The position numbers and the translations under genes were made by a program. From the NCBI GenBank assembly GCA_026182355.1, contig JAPFBL010001928.1:4315501-4379500 (forward strand): DNA of 64,000 nt, in the 5' to 3' direction. This document shows, one piece after another, positions 1-12,300 of this stretch (within the stretch, counting starts at the first letter, position 1; each line of letters begins with the position of its first letter). The notes beneath the pieces are model-generated. The model made no database searches. It was not told where the DNA came from and worked only from the letters and a program-made list of their open reading frames with translations. The stretch comes from Hermatobates lingyangjiaoensis. Lineage: Eukaryota > Arthropoda > Insecta > Hemiptera > Hermatobatidae.

Positions 1-3000
1 TCTGGTTTGGAACTGCTAGTTACGATATTCAGTATATTGCGCGGATATATTCGTTGGTCTTTCAACCAGACTAACTAGTTATTTGTGACAATTCATCCTA
101 CAATCCAGACGAGATATTTTGATTGAAAGATTCTAGGCTCATTCTTAACTGTGGTTTAGATGTTGATTTTTGTTTCACATGTTTACTGTGAAATCTTGCT
201 TTATTTATGGCGGTTATAGAAAATGCTTCAAAGAGTTAAATAACAGAAATTTCATGCATAGAAAAAATAAATATTCACTATGATATTTTGATATTCGTTG
301 TCATCTGAAGGAAAAGTGAACAGATCGGAAAACAAGCCCTTGGTTGAAATTTCTGAAAACATATAAAAACAAGCCAGTAAATATACAAATACCGATAAAG
401 AGTCACTGAGTTGACTGTCGTCTTCTCACCGCAACTTTCTTCTCAAGTCGTTGTGTTTTCAGTCGTGTTACTATAGGCTAAACCTAGAGTGAGAAAGTGA
501 AAACTGGAAAAAAAACTTTCCCTCATCAGAGTCAAATGAATTCATCAATTCATGATTGAATATCTATATTTTAATATCAAGATGCTCCCTTTTCTAAATT
601 TCTCAATGTAAATGTCCCAATAAGAGAACACACATCACTGTAATCGAAGAATACGTTGTCACTTCAGTTTCAAAGAAATGAAAAAGATGAGAACCGCTAG
701 AGAACTGAATCGCATACTTGTCAAACCTTAGTGTTTTTCATTTTTCTTATGATGTTGTGGAACTTCATTGATTGTTGAGTGAGGTGTTCTCATCAAAAAG
801 GTTACTCTTTGCCCACCTAGGTAAGTCTGACTAGATCGTGGAATATTTACGGTTCTGAGTTAGGTATCTAAAAGAGCGAGTGTTCAATCAATTCTTTTAG
901 GGAATACTTTGTTTCATTTCATCGTATTCCCTAAATGCATAAGACTGTTATTTTAAGGGAATGAAGTATTTTTTTTTTCTTTGTGACATGTTAATAGTTT
1001 TAAAACAAATTTGGTACGAAGTTTCCCATATTTTATAGTTTAGTCAGTGCATGTGACTATGCTGGGTTGGCCAGAGTCATGGATGTTGTAGATGTTTAGC
1101 ATTGAGCATAGACTGTTGTCACTCCTATGCTACAAGCCAGGAATGTCTTTCGCATGGTTTGCACAACTCTACCACCCTGTGTACTATTTCTGCCTTTCTT
1201 ATTCATTTAGAAAAAGCCCATTTCAGTTGATTTGCAAAGTAGTCGCGTATGTTAAAGAAGGCGTACTGTCATATGTGGTATGGTAACATGGGCGCACCAA
1301 GCACAACAACACCACTCAAACCAGTGTCTATTGGGCAAAGAAAAATCTTAGGGAAAATAACGTCTGTTAGTGCCTTGAAGTTTAGGAGTTTTTCATTAAG
1401 AGGTGGGAATCTTCTAACTCAAACTGTAAACATGTTAAAAAAAACATGCATAGTGTTAGTACCACACTGAATGGTGCCATATTTTTATTGCCTTTGAGCT
1501 CTTCTGAGCAGCTGCTACAAGTAGGCTATCAAAATGTTTACCTCAAGCTCCTGAATAATAGTAGTCAAAATAGATAACCCATTCATTGATCTGCCAAAGA
1601 GTGTGTGCGCTTACGAAGGACCACCCCTCAGTCATGATTATCCCTTCCTCAGTCCTGACGGTTCTCATCGATCTTCGCAAAATTTATTTTTTTCGAAGAT
1701 TTTTAACTTTTAAATTAAAAAATTACAAAATAAAGTATTTTCAGAAATATATAAAATCTTTCGAATTTAAAGGGAAGGGAAGCATATTCCAACATAACGC
1801 GAAAGAAGTGCAAGTAGTAAAAAGAAAATTAAAACCAATGGTTTAGATCTTTAAAAACTCATAATTTGAAAAATGAAAATCTTTACAATTATGGCATTTT
1901 AAGACTTTATAGGAAGTATCCATATGCATTTACTAATTAACTGTATATTATTTGTAAAGAATAAATAGATAAGAATTTATTTAATCTCATCAAACAACGA
2001 TACACGATTGTCTTCTCTTTTGACCTGTTTTAAAACTCTTCAGAATCTTCCTGTTATCATAGAAGGTTCTGAAAGGGATGAATTGGAAGTTCGTCAACTA
2101 GTCGGTTGAGGGATATTATCAGAGTACGACAGAGTAAGCTGTGAATGCACGTGTTCACTAAGTGCTCCCTATTCAAGATGAATGTAACCATTGTTGCTTC
2201 CATATTATTGATTATTCCTTTTCAAGTGAATGGCACATTTTTACTATCAAATAACCATATGACACTTACTCTCTTTTGACTATTAATGACCTTCCCTTGA
2301 TCCATACTTTTGGATTACTGGAATAAATGACCTTATAAGAAGCAGTTTAGAATGTCATTCTATGGTTTATACATTGTGATGTATCTTGCGTTTCTGAGTA
2401 ATGTGTATTAGCAGAGCACCAATGCTATTAGCATATAGACATATCAGATCTATCTAAAGAGGTAGTCTGCTCTGCTGAGAGTCCCCGAGTTGTCCCCACC
2501 TCGGTCAGACCTGCCTTTTGTATTCAGAACTCTGTGCACAGGGTGTATGGTGACACACTAGCACAAATAAATGCAAACAATCGCACACATGTGCATGAAA
2601 TATATACTAGTTTTTAACTCTAAAGGTTAATTATTCCTGTTTGTTTTAACATTTTTTTCAGGATTTCATTTCATATGTGCTGCCATAGCATAACATGCTA
2701 AGTAATCTATCAAGCTTAATTAAATTGTTCCTGGCCAACTTGATCGATCATATGCATTGAAGAACTTTATCTTTGAGGTGGCCATTAGTTTTTTGGATGC
2801 TCAGTTTCACTAACAGAGCAAATCCGGCAGATATTCCAATATAAATGTGACCCATATTTTAGACAAGGATTTGAATCATAATATTGAAAGAAGCTCAGTG
2901 GTTTCGTTTAAATTGCTGAAAACAGTTGTGCGCCAATTAGCTTGGTTTTTTAATACCTACATATATGGATTTCCAACATACTTTGAGATGGTAGTCGATA

Positions 3001-3301
3001 CATGTAGTTTCATTTTTAATTTTTTTTTTTGATAAACTTGAAATTAACGTTTCCAAAATGTGCTTGACCTCCCCACTTAGCTTTATCAACCCAGATATAT
3101 TTTAGATTATTTACTTGATAATATTCGCTAGCTTGCTATGAAAGTAATTTTTAAATAGAAGCGTAAAAGGTGAGAACGCTGCTCCTTATTAAAATTCAGG
3201 GCTCGAAGGTCTCTCTCACTCAGAGAAAAGGCTCCAGTGATTCTTCTTAGACCCCTTTCAAATGTGATTGTGTTGTTTTAATGGTTTTCTCTTTGTTCCA
3301 G
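1..3301 (+). other. dlg1 intron, no exon recognised
   Basis: No coding exon of dlg1 or of any other gene was recognised here. The open frames are short and have no family resemblance. Positions about 115-200 resemble a repeat family seen again near 28720, 42500 and 53560 (a GAAAGAT-type block followed by a 'TTCACATG..TGTGAAATCTT'-like block). By inference this is the intron before the dlg1 linker exon, because that exon needs an incoming split codon. Confidence 0.5.
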
Positions 3302-3343
3302 CCTTCATGCTGTGCTATGGTCAGGACGATCCCAACTCTGAAG
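3302..3343 (+). CDS. dlg1: dlg1 linker exon (42 nt, probable cassette exon)
   Basis: The exon lies between a strong acceptor (TTTGTTCCAG) and donor GTACTA and encodes [13 protein letters not shown] with a split codon at each end. It resembles the SH3-GUK linker (HOOK) segment of arthropod Dlg that contains a CYxQDDxNxEG string. Its length is a multiple of three (phase 2+39+1), so it could be included or skipped without changing frame. Its last G joins CA of the next exon to give Ala. The resemblance is from memory of the family, not an alignment. Confidence 0.75.
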
Positions 3344-6300
3344 GTACTAGCTTATCTGACTTTAGCCTTGTTCAGTGCTTTGAGGGTAAGCCATTCATTC
3401 TTTTTCAACGTATTCCCTCCCTCCCCACTCTAGTTCGTCTGCACTCAAGTCCCTAACCCTCTGTGTTCATCCCTTCAACCTCCATTAGAGTGGTATCAAC
3501 TCACGTACCTTCAACTTTGCACTGCATTCAATTCAACACGTAGCTATTTCAAAGTACTTCCCTTCTGCGTCTTGCCAGCATTCGCCGGAAATACTATCTT
3601 AGTCAATTATACTTTCAAATAATTATAATTTACTAGTTAAGAAAAAAATCTGATATTATAAATAAACCCAAGTTTATAAAAGTATGTTGACATTTGTGGT
3701 CATCATTAAAGAAAAGCGAATTCAAGAAAACTTAAAAGTCAAAGGCTTGGTAAAAGTAGGTCGATTAGGGGACTGAAATAGACATTGCTAAATGTAATGA
3801 GTTATAAATAAGGTGGAATATGTAGTGGTTTGGGGATGGTCATAATAATGGAATGCAGAAAAAGGCATCTCCTCGCCCGACCCTATGTGTCTGAGGACAC
3901 ATGCACTGGGCAACATGCGTGCATTCTAACACCAGACGAGAATTATTTAATTGCTGCAAAATCCATATACATCCATTAAGGAGTAGAGTCTAAATCTTTG
4001 GTGTACTGTAGTCCGTACACTAAGTTAGAGCATCATAGAATATATACTATAACTCAATATTTTGATTGCAAAAAGTAAAAACTGTAGACAGGTACTTGAA
4101 TTCCCAATATTTCTTGTATTATCCATTCACCGCTCGTGGTGCTGTAACCACGAGCGGTGACATACGTAACCACGTATGTCAAGTTTGGCAGTTGCCAGCG
4201 TTTGGGATAAAGAAGAGACCTCTGGGTCTTCTAACTTATAGATAATCAAGGTCAGTGTGCGGTATACTTTGTCTGAACGCCTGGGGTATATAGACGACCA
4301 CCACACACAACTATTTGATGCTTATTACTAATAGTTCATAATTTTCAAGTACCTTCCCATTTTAAACATCTAAACGTAATAGTTCATTATATTTGAGCTG
4401 GAAAACTGGCCGATATCTGAAATACTTTATAGTATTACATTATTGACAAGATAACCTCATAAATCGTAGGGTACCAATAATAATAATAATAATAATAATG
4501 TAATTTTATTGGAGATCATTTTGTTTTAACAGACACTTTACCAACTCATTTCGTGTTCCTTTCTCTCTCTCGGTTTAGCATGTCATGTACTGACAGAGGA
4601 AGACTAGTCAAGTGGCCCTCTGCTGCAGTAAGTCCAATGAGAGCCCACTTCGCACAGCTTTGGTCTGTGACCCGCGAGACATTGGCCCCTTCATCACAGT
4701 GCAGTACGAATTGATGTAGTTTTTGAGCCTCCCACTGAATGGCATATGCCTGCAATGAATGGTTTTCCTTTAGTTCATTGTTTTAGCGTCACTTGTTATT
4801 TCAATGTTTCTTCACCACACCTATAAGAAATACTGTTTGACGTACCTTTGTAAATATTATTCACCTCAAGAACGAAAGAACTGAATTACACTTTGTGTAA
4901 TTTCTATTCATTTACCTTTAGAAGTCTTTTGAGTTGTGCTATCCAGTTACTGTGTGGTGTTTATGATAATGGTAAAATTAAAGAAACAAGTTTCCAACGC
5001 TTACTGTTCTATTTCAGGTTACATCTACTCATCGAAGAAGTGAGAACTGTGAAAAAGTCCAATAAGTGTTGGAAACTCATTGTTTTTTTGTCAAGTAAAA
5101 TTTGTTTCGTAACGACACTAGTTTCTTTAATTTTTCCAGAGCTCTACTATATATTGTAGTCATTCCGTGCACTTCCTATTAATCTAAAATTGTGTAAAAC
5201 GTGAAAATTTAACTTTAAAAGTTAGTGGCATTTGTTATATATAAACTTAAGTAGAGTATAAAATTATTAATATAAATGTACAGTCAGTAATATGAGGGGC
5301 TGAAAATTATAAGCATAGAAAAAAAATCTACATAAACAAAGTTTTATTATAGAACAACGCGTTTCGAGCGTATAGTGTTCTTAATCCTGTTCTTCTACAG
5401 TACAATTCAAACATCACAACTTGTTAAAGAACAAAAACAAATTGAAGTAAGAAAGCACAAAAAACTTGCTTTAACTAAAAGAAAACCGAAAGGAACTTTC
5501 TTATTTCACTTAATGATTTGTTATATAATATTACAATGTTATGGCTTGCATTGTTTAGAAACCTGAAGAAGAATACTATTGTCCAAAACAATAGTATAAT
5601 GGATTTATACTATTTATTTATAATATATACTATATATATTATAATATTATATATTATATATTAATTATTATATATTAATTATATATTATACTATATATAT
5701 TATATAATATATAATATATTTATAATATAATATAATTTATATTATTTATACTTTTTTTACCGAAAAAGTTTGTTTATATGCAAAATTTTCCATATAATTT
5801 TCAGATGTGTATTACAAACATTTACTTTTAGGTTCAAAAAATTCAAACATGATTTGAATAAATTACAAATTCAAAACAAATATATAATTTAAAAGAAATA
5901 AAAACATTTAAAACTGTATAATTTTTCTAATAGTGTGTGAAATTATGTTTTATATAAACTTTTTCATATCTTTTAAGATTTAAATAATTTATTAATTTCT
6001 TAGAGTGATTAAAAATGTGTATTATATGTGTGTAAAAAAGTGTATTACAAACATTTATTTTTAGGTTCAAAAAATTCAAACATGATTTGAATAAATTACA
6101 AATTCAAAACAAATATATAATTTAAAAGAAATAAAAACATTCAAAAATGTATAATTTTTCTAATAGTGTGTGAAATTATGTTTTATGTAAACTTTTTCAT
6201 ATCTTTTAAGATTTAAATAATTTATTAATTTCTTAGAGTGATTAAAAATGGATAAGACTATAATTCAAAACAAAAATAAATATATTCTTTTTTTAATAAT

Positions 6301-9300
6301 TTTTGAAAAAAACCCTTAATAAGCATTAAAATACTTTCTCAGAAAATTATAAAAAATGAATGTATTTTGTATGCGCAGTAAAAATATTGTTAGTATGTCA
6401 AGTTTGATTTTTCGACAAATTTAAGGAAAATAGGTTTTACAAAAATTTTTGGTTTTTACAAAAAAGAAGACCTAACAATGAAGTAGAAAGTGACTGAGAG
6501 GGGAAACTATTATATATTTATTGATACATATAGATGTAAAGTTAGCAATAATGGAAATGAAAGCAGAAAGCAAAGAAACTTTCGATATGTTTTCAGCTTG
6601 TGGCTTAATGGTCTTGTCAATCATATAATTGTTTTACTGTAGCGGTGTGATGTTTGAAGTTGTAAGCTGGGCTTTGGCTAAGAGTTGTCTGTTACAGCAG
6701 GGGGCGGTGAAGAGGTGGTGTTGTCCTACGAAGCAGTCACGCAGCAACACATCGACTACACGAGGCCCGTCATCATCCTTGGCCCTCTTAAGGACAGGAT
6801 AAACGACGACCTCATTTCAGAGTTTCCTGACCAGTTTGGATCCTGTGTGCCGCGTAAGTACACCCTCCCTTTCTCTCTCTCTCTCTCTCTCTCTCTTCTT
6901 ACTGTATTTTAATATCTAACCGGCCTGAACGACGTAGACGACGAGCTGGCCACTTTCTACTTTCATCATAAGTGACCAAAGAAATGACAGAAACCTATCT
7001 ACTAAAGTGGTTCGAAGAAAAACCTTTTTTTGCTATTTTAAATCGCTATAGTGCACAAAAGTTGCAATTAGTAAAGACGTGTAAAAAAACTAATTATTTT
7101 GATTATTATTATTATTATTTGATATTCCGGTCGCGCAATGCCATAAAAGTTAGCAAAAAATTGTGAAAAACCTTAATTTTTCATATTTTTTTTAAGCACG
7201 CCAAATGGTTTTAATTGAGTTTCTATACCATGAATTAACTACTAAAAGTATGTAAAATCAATATCTACGCACTATTTTACATTTAATTCTGAGGTAAAAT
7301 GGATAAACCAACAAAAGTCTCCACACAAATGAAGTTTTATTCAACGCGTTTCGAACACTTTGTGTTCATCATCAGGAAGACACTATAATACAAATTATAT
7401 CTAATTAGTTACAAAAATTAGAGTGAAATAATAAAATTCAATTAAGAGAATTCAAGACATACCCAAGGATGTGGTACTGACGGGTTGGTCCAGTGAACAC
7501 AACTAGTAGGAAACAGATCCGTTGCGAAAGAGTGGGGATAGGCATTTAGGAGATAAGGGACAAAGGCTTCGGGTATGCTTGAAAACCTTTAACTGAAATA
7601 CAGAAGGCCAGAACCACTAATTTAGAGGAAAGAAACCTTTTTTTTTTAATATTTATTTATTTTTTAATTTATTCTTTGTGATTCTAGGAACAGTTTAAGA
7701 AATTTTGGACACCCTGGAATTTGATCATTAAGACATAGAGAGGCAGAAGGATTATTAATGACGGCCTTGTTTATTTGAAAAGCTTCCAAATTACAAATTT
7801 CTTTAAACTTTCTATTTGCATGTAGGATGGTAAGGTTCAAGTTTGGATCAAAGCTGTGATTTTGTGTGACAAGGTGTTTCGCAAAATGTGAAAAAAATTC
7901 TTTATTATTCTTATTGCCATTTTTCCTTTGCAAGTATTCATTAAAATGTTACCGGGTTCTTTTCTCAAAGGAGCGCACAGTCATGCCAATGTAAAATATT
8001 GACAATTGTTACAGGACAACTTATATACTTCACTCAATGAACTGGGATAAAAACTCGATTTAGGGGTTAACAAGGATTTTAAATTACCTTTTGTTTTGTA
8101 ACTGACTCTAAAATTAAATTTTCTTAATATATTAGCAATTTTTAACGAGGATGTTCCCACATAAGGTAGGGTAATCCAAGAATTTGGGAGGGATTCTAAG
8201 CAGTTTTGAGGAAAAATTTTGTGTGGAAACTTTTGTTGGTTTATCCGTTTTACCTCAGAATGAGTAAATACCACACAATTACGGATTGCACAACTAATAT
8301 TTTATATTTGTTTCTTATCTTCCTGTCGCGGAACATAGTAAAAAATTAGTAGTTTTTGCAAAATTTCAAAGTTTGACTGTTTAGTACATTTTAATCATAC
8401 GGCTTTTAGAGGTGCTATAGGTTAATTCTATTACAATAATATATTTAAAATCCAAACATATAAGAGAAACTTTGATATTCAAGGGGAATTCGGTCACGCA
8501 GCTTCGTTAAAAACAGCAGAGTGACTTTTATCCGCAACTGTTTCTACTAACCTACCTGGTCAGAGAGGCCAGGCCAGGTTTCCTTTCAGATAATTTAGAA
8601 ATTTTCTGATAGTAAACATTTGATAACTTTATTGTTGGTGCAGCTCTTCGCTCATTTTGTTTACAAAATGACCCAGAACTCACCACGATGAGGTGGCTGC
8701 ACTTCGAGTTCCACCCACACCCTACACAACCAACCATCCAATGCAGGGTGTGTTATTTACAACATGCATACATTTATTTCGCTTTATCTCTCTTTATTAT
8801 GTTTTCTTTCAAGTCGTTTTCTATGTTTAAACATCGGCATATTTCAGAAGATGTAGACCGTTTTCTTTCATAATTTTTCCGCATTATTCTATTAGCAGTG
8901 GCAGCATGTAAGGTTACTAATGTCACATTCAGACAAATAAAATCTTAAATTTTGTTATTGTTTAACATACCATTGATTGATAGATAATTATTTAACTCTT
9001 TAGGTCTTATCCTAACAGTAAATGCTTGACTTCCTTAGTGCTGGCTTAGGCTTTATGAAAACAAAGTCCATTCTCCTGTTCATGTTTTGTACAAATAGAT
9101 CAATAACATTTTCATTTAGACCTAGCATATTATTCATAAAAATCTTCTATATTGAAATCTTGTCAAGTGCATTTAGCCTCTCCTGCTTTATAGTGCTCCT
9201 TCTTAAGAAAATATTGACCCTCTTCGGGGTTGAAAAACAACGTTCGGACTCCACTGTAGTCATTGGAATTGTCAAAAGAATTTGTATAAGTTTTGCCAAT

Positions 9301-12300
9301 TCACAGAGTACATCACATACATTAGTTTCATTCACAATCTTTAATAGTTTACTCTATTTGGAAAACTCATACAAATCACTTCTGTTATAGAATGCTCTAA
9401 GTTCAGTCAAAAGTCTTTCCATGGCAATCATGGGTAAGCTTCAGTGGCTACTTCAACTGATTCCAAAGTCACTTTTGCTTGAAGTTAATGAAAAAGTCTT
9501 TGTTGAACAATGTAGCAACTACTAATTGTTTAGTGAAGGAAAATCTTATCAGCTATATCAGCATACACAGTCACACACTTCTTTTGCCTCAACCATTAGA
9601 GTTTTTGTGGAATTATCACAGTATTTCAGAAATGACCCTTTTGAAGTTCGTAATAAACTCGTGTGTTTCATTCACTACACTGTTTCTACACCCGCAATCG
9701 GCTTGCGTGGCACGTACATTGATTGTCTTTAGTAAGGGAACTGAAGCCTCCATGTGCCTGGTATTTTTTTTTTTTAATGAAAGCTGTTGATTACAGATAC
9801 GACGAGACCCAAAAGAGAATACGAAGTAGACGGGCGGGATTATCACTTTGTGGCTTCAAGAGAGCAGATGGAGAGAGACATTCAGAACCACCTGTTCATA
9901 GAGGCTGGCCAGTACAATGAGAACCTATACGGGACGTCTGTCGCTTCAGTCAGGGCTGTAGCAGAAAAGGCAAGTCTCCCATTCGCTTGTATTCCCTTGA
10001 ACGGCAAGCAGCCAATGGCACTGTTGTTTATGACTTGCTTTGTTACAGGGCAAACACTGTATACTGGACGTAAGCGGCAATGCTATCAAAAGGTTACAGA
10101 TCGCCAAGCTTTACCCAGTAGCTGTATTTATTAAGCCCAAGTCCGTAGAATCAATTATGTGAGTGACATTCAACATTCATACATATATCTTACAAAATTA
10201 AATATAGTACTATTTATACATATTGTATTAGAATGAGTTTACTGTCACTATGTTCACCACCTACCTATCTCTTCCATGGACGTTTTAATTTATTTTCGTC
10301 CTATGGTGCGTGTAAAAAAAACCAAGTGTGTCCGGCAGTTTCTGTCTGTACACCATTTCGAATATGGTGTACAGAATACCAGATATCTATAGTGCACTAT
10401 TATTCTTTTAATAACAATCTTCATATCAGTAATATTAATAAAAATGGAAGTTTACTAATCGCTACACTTTCTGCCTTCATAAAGAGCGCTTTATGAGGTT
10501 CCAATGAACAAATAAACCCTTCTTTCCACACTATAGCTACTCACTCAGCGTATACTTATCACAGTGGCCGTAGGAAACAAATCCAAGACTATTCTGAATA
10601 TTTGCCATTTTGAACATTTACGTACTAGTCTGGAGTGAAATATACAATTATTAATATTATTCCTTTAACAATGTGTGATTTAATGTAGTTGTACAAACTA
10701 CTGCCACAAACTGTAATATAGTTGTGATACAACTTTAAATTTTAACTTTATTTATTTGAATACTTAGTCTAAGATTGGAATCATACACTTGACAAAAATT
10801 TTATATTATTATTTTTGACTCCCAGGAGTTAAGAAAGATCGAAATTCCTCGATTTCATATTAAATCCATCCATAATTTCAAGTTTGCAAAAAGTGGTAAC
10901 ATATGTTTTTTTTTTTAGGGAAATGAACAAAAGAATGACAGATGAACAAGCGAAAAAGACTTATGAGAGGGCAGTAAAAATGGAACAAGAATTTGGAGAA
11001 TACTTCACTGGTATTTTTATACTTACTACTATCATTCTAGTTGTGTATAGTAAGATTTCATATCAAGTCAAAAAGCTAAAAATTGTGTGAAAAAACTTAC
11101 TTGATTTTTATCTAATATAACTGCACGCAGAACCTTTTATCAAGAATCTGTCAGTTTTCCAGGTCCAAATCAAACATCAAGTCTACCTTTTAGTTTTACT
11201 TAAAACTTTTCAAACTTATAGCAAATCGTTCCAGCTATTAAAGAACGAAAAAACGAATTCAAAACGAAGTTTAAGAAATAAAATTTAAATATCCCAGACA
11301 AAAATGTTGTTCTTAATTCAATCAAGAATCCAAGTTTTATTACCTAATATACGCAACCCAAACCTGTTTGACTTAACATACCTAAAGGTATATTTACACT
11401 TCAATGTCACTTCATAGCTAAGCTGTAACTCACCGTTTTTACATTACTATAAGTAGTAAAGTATAGTGATCGTGAAAAAAATCTATCTCGAGATTTTGAC
11501 GAAATTACATGTTTTGAGGTCCCAGAAGTCGTTTTATGAAGTTTTTGCGATGATGTCTGTGTGTGTGTGTGTGTGGGTGGGTGGGTGAGTGTGTTAGCAT
11601 TGCTTGTTACAACGCTACGGTCCAGAATCTTTGATGGATCAAGTTGATATTTTACACAAAAATGGCCCCCATAGGGAAGAAGATCCCTATTGTTTGGGAA
11701 GAATTATGCATGATAGGAAAGTCACTTTTTTTGCCAAAAACCGTTTTTTCAAAAACGTTTATTTCTCCTAAACTGATAACCCTACAATTTTGAAATTTTG
11801 ACATTATCTTTGAGGTTACAAATGCAACAAACGAAAAATATATTCAGAATTTTAAAACAACAGGAAATTTTTTTTTTTCAATAAAATATAAAAATTTTGA
11901 CTTATAATTCAATCTCAAAACTTTTGAGAGTGATACAAGCCATACCGTTTGATGGATCAAAATGTAACTATGCTTAAAAATAGAACATTGTATGGAAAAT
12001 GATTTGAGATAATTTTTTTCAAAATTACATTTACCAAAGCGAGGTTATATTAAGATTTCTGTTTTCAGAAAATGTTTTTTTGACGCTAAACGGCTCATTA
12101 AAAAATAATGAAAATTTGACCAAAAATGGAGCGAAAAATTAGCAATTAGCAAAGAGCAATAACGCTATAAAAACTGTTTGTTTATCCTAGACTAAGAGAT
12201 CACCTATACCGCGCTATACTTGTCGAATTTTTGATAATATTTTTACAATGTTTACATTGACTTAGAAATTTTTTGAGCGATCCACTGAGATAAAATTGAT

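Larger units (their letters stand above)
3344..6697 (+). other. dlg1 intron with simple and duplicated repeats
   Basis: No exon was seen. The intron holds twin hairpins at 4128-4181, an (AAT)n run at about 4479-4500, a decayed terminal-repeat-like block at about 5335-5400 (contains ACGCGTTTCGAG), an almost pure A/T palindromic stretch at 5580-5750 and a 233-bp tandem duplication at 5811-6250. Confidence 0.6.
7290..8315 (-). mobile_element. Penelope-like retroelement remnant (endonuclease end plus inverted terminal-repeat pieces)
   Basis: Reading the - strand, a terminal-repeat fragment (8315 to about 8225) runs into a coding remnant (about 8225-7664), followed by a terminal repeat (about 7640-7290). 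The two repeat pieces are inverted relative to each other: each starts, at its outer edge, with the CTCA/TTCTGAGGTAAAA-type border. The coding part resembles the linker and GIY-YIG endonuclease of Penelope-like elements: [19 protein letters not shown], then [12 protein letters not shown], then in another frame [15 protein letters not shown], then [19 protein letters not shown]. At least one frameshift and one stop break it, so it is inactive. The reverse transcriptase is absent. Confidence 0.85.
6854..9796 (+). other. dlg1 intron hosting transposon remnants
   Basis: No exon was seen. The intron holds a (TC)n run near its 5' end, a Penelope-like element remnant (about 7290-8315) and a decayed hAT transposase fragment (about 9010-9560) whose debris reaches close to the next exon. 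Both transposon remnants are antisense to dlg1. Confidence 0.7.

Noticed and set aside
780..830. CACCTAG|GTAAGT donor-like site as the end of an upstream dlg1 exon
   Set aside because: The preceding sequence does not encode SH3 or HOOK residues and no matching acceptor was found.
9022..9390. 122-codon open frame on the + strand
   Set aside because: It is the antisense shadow of the hAT transposase remnant, which reads convincingly on the - strand.
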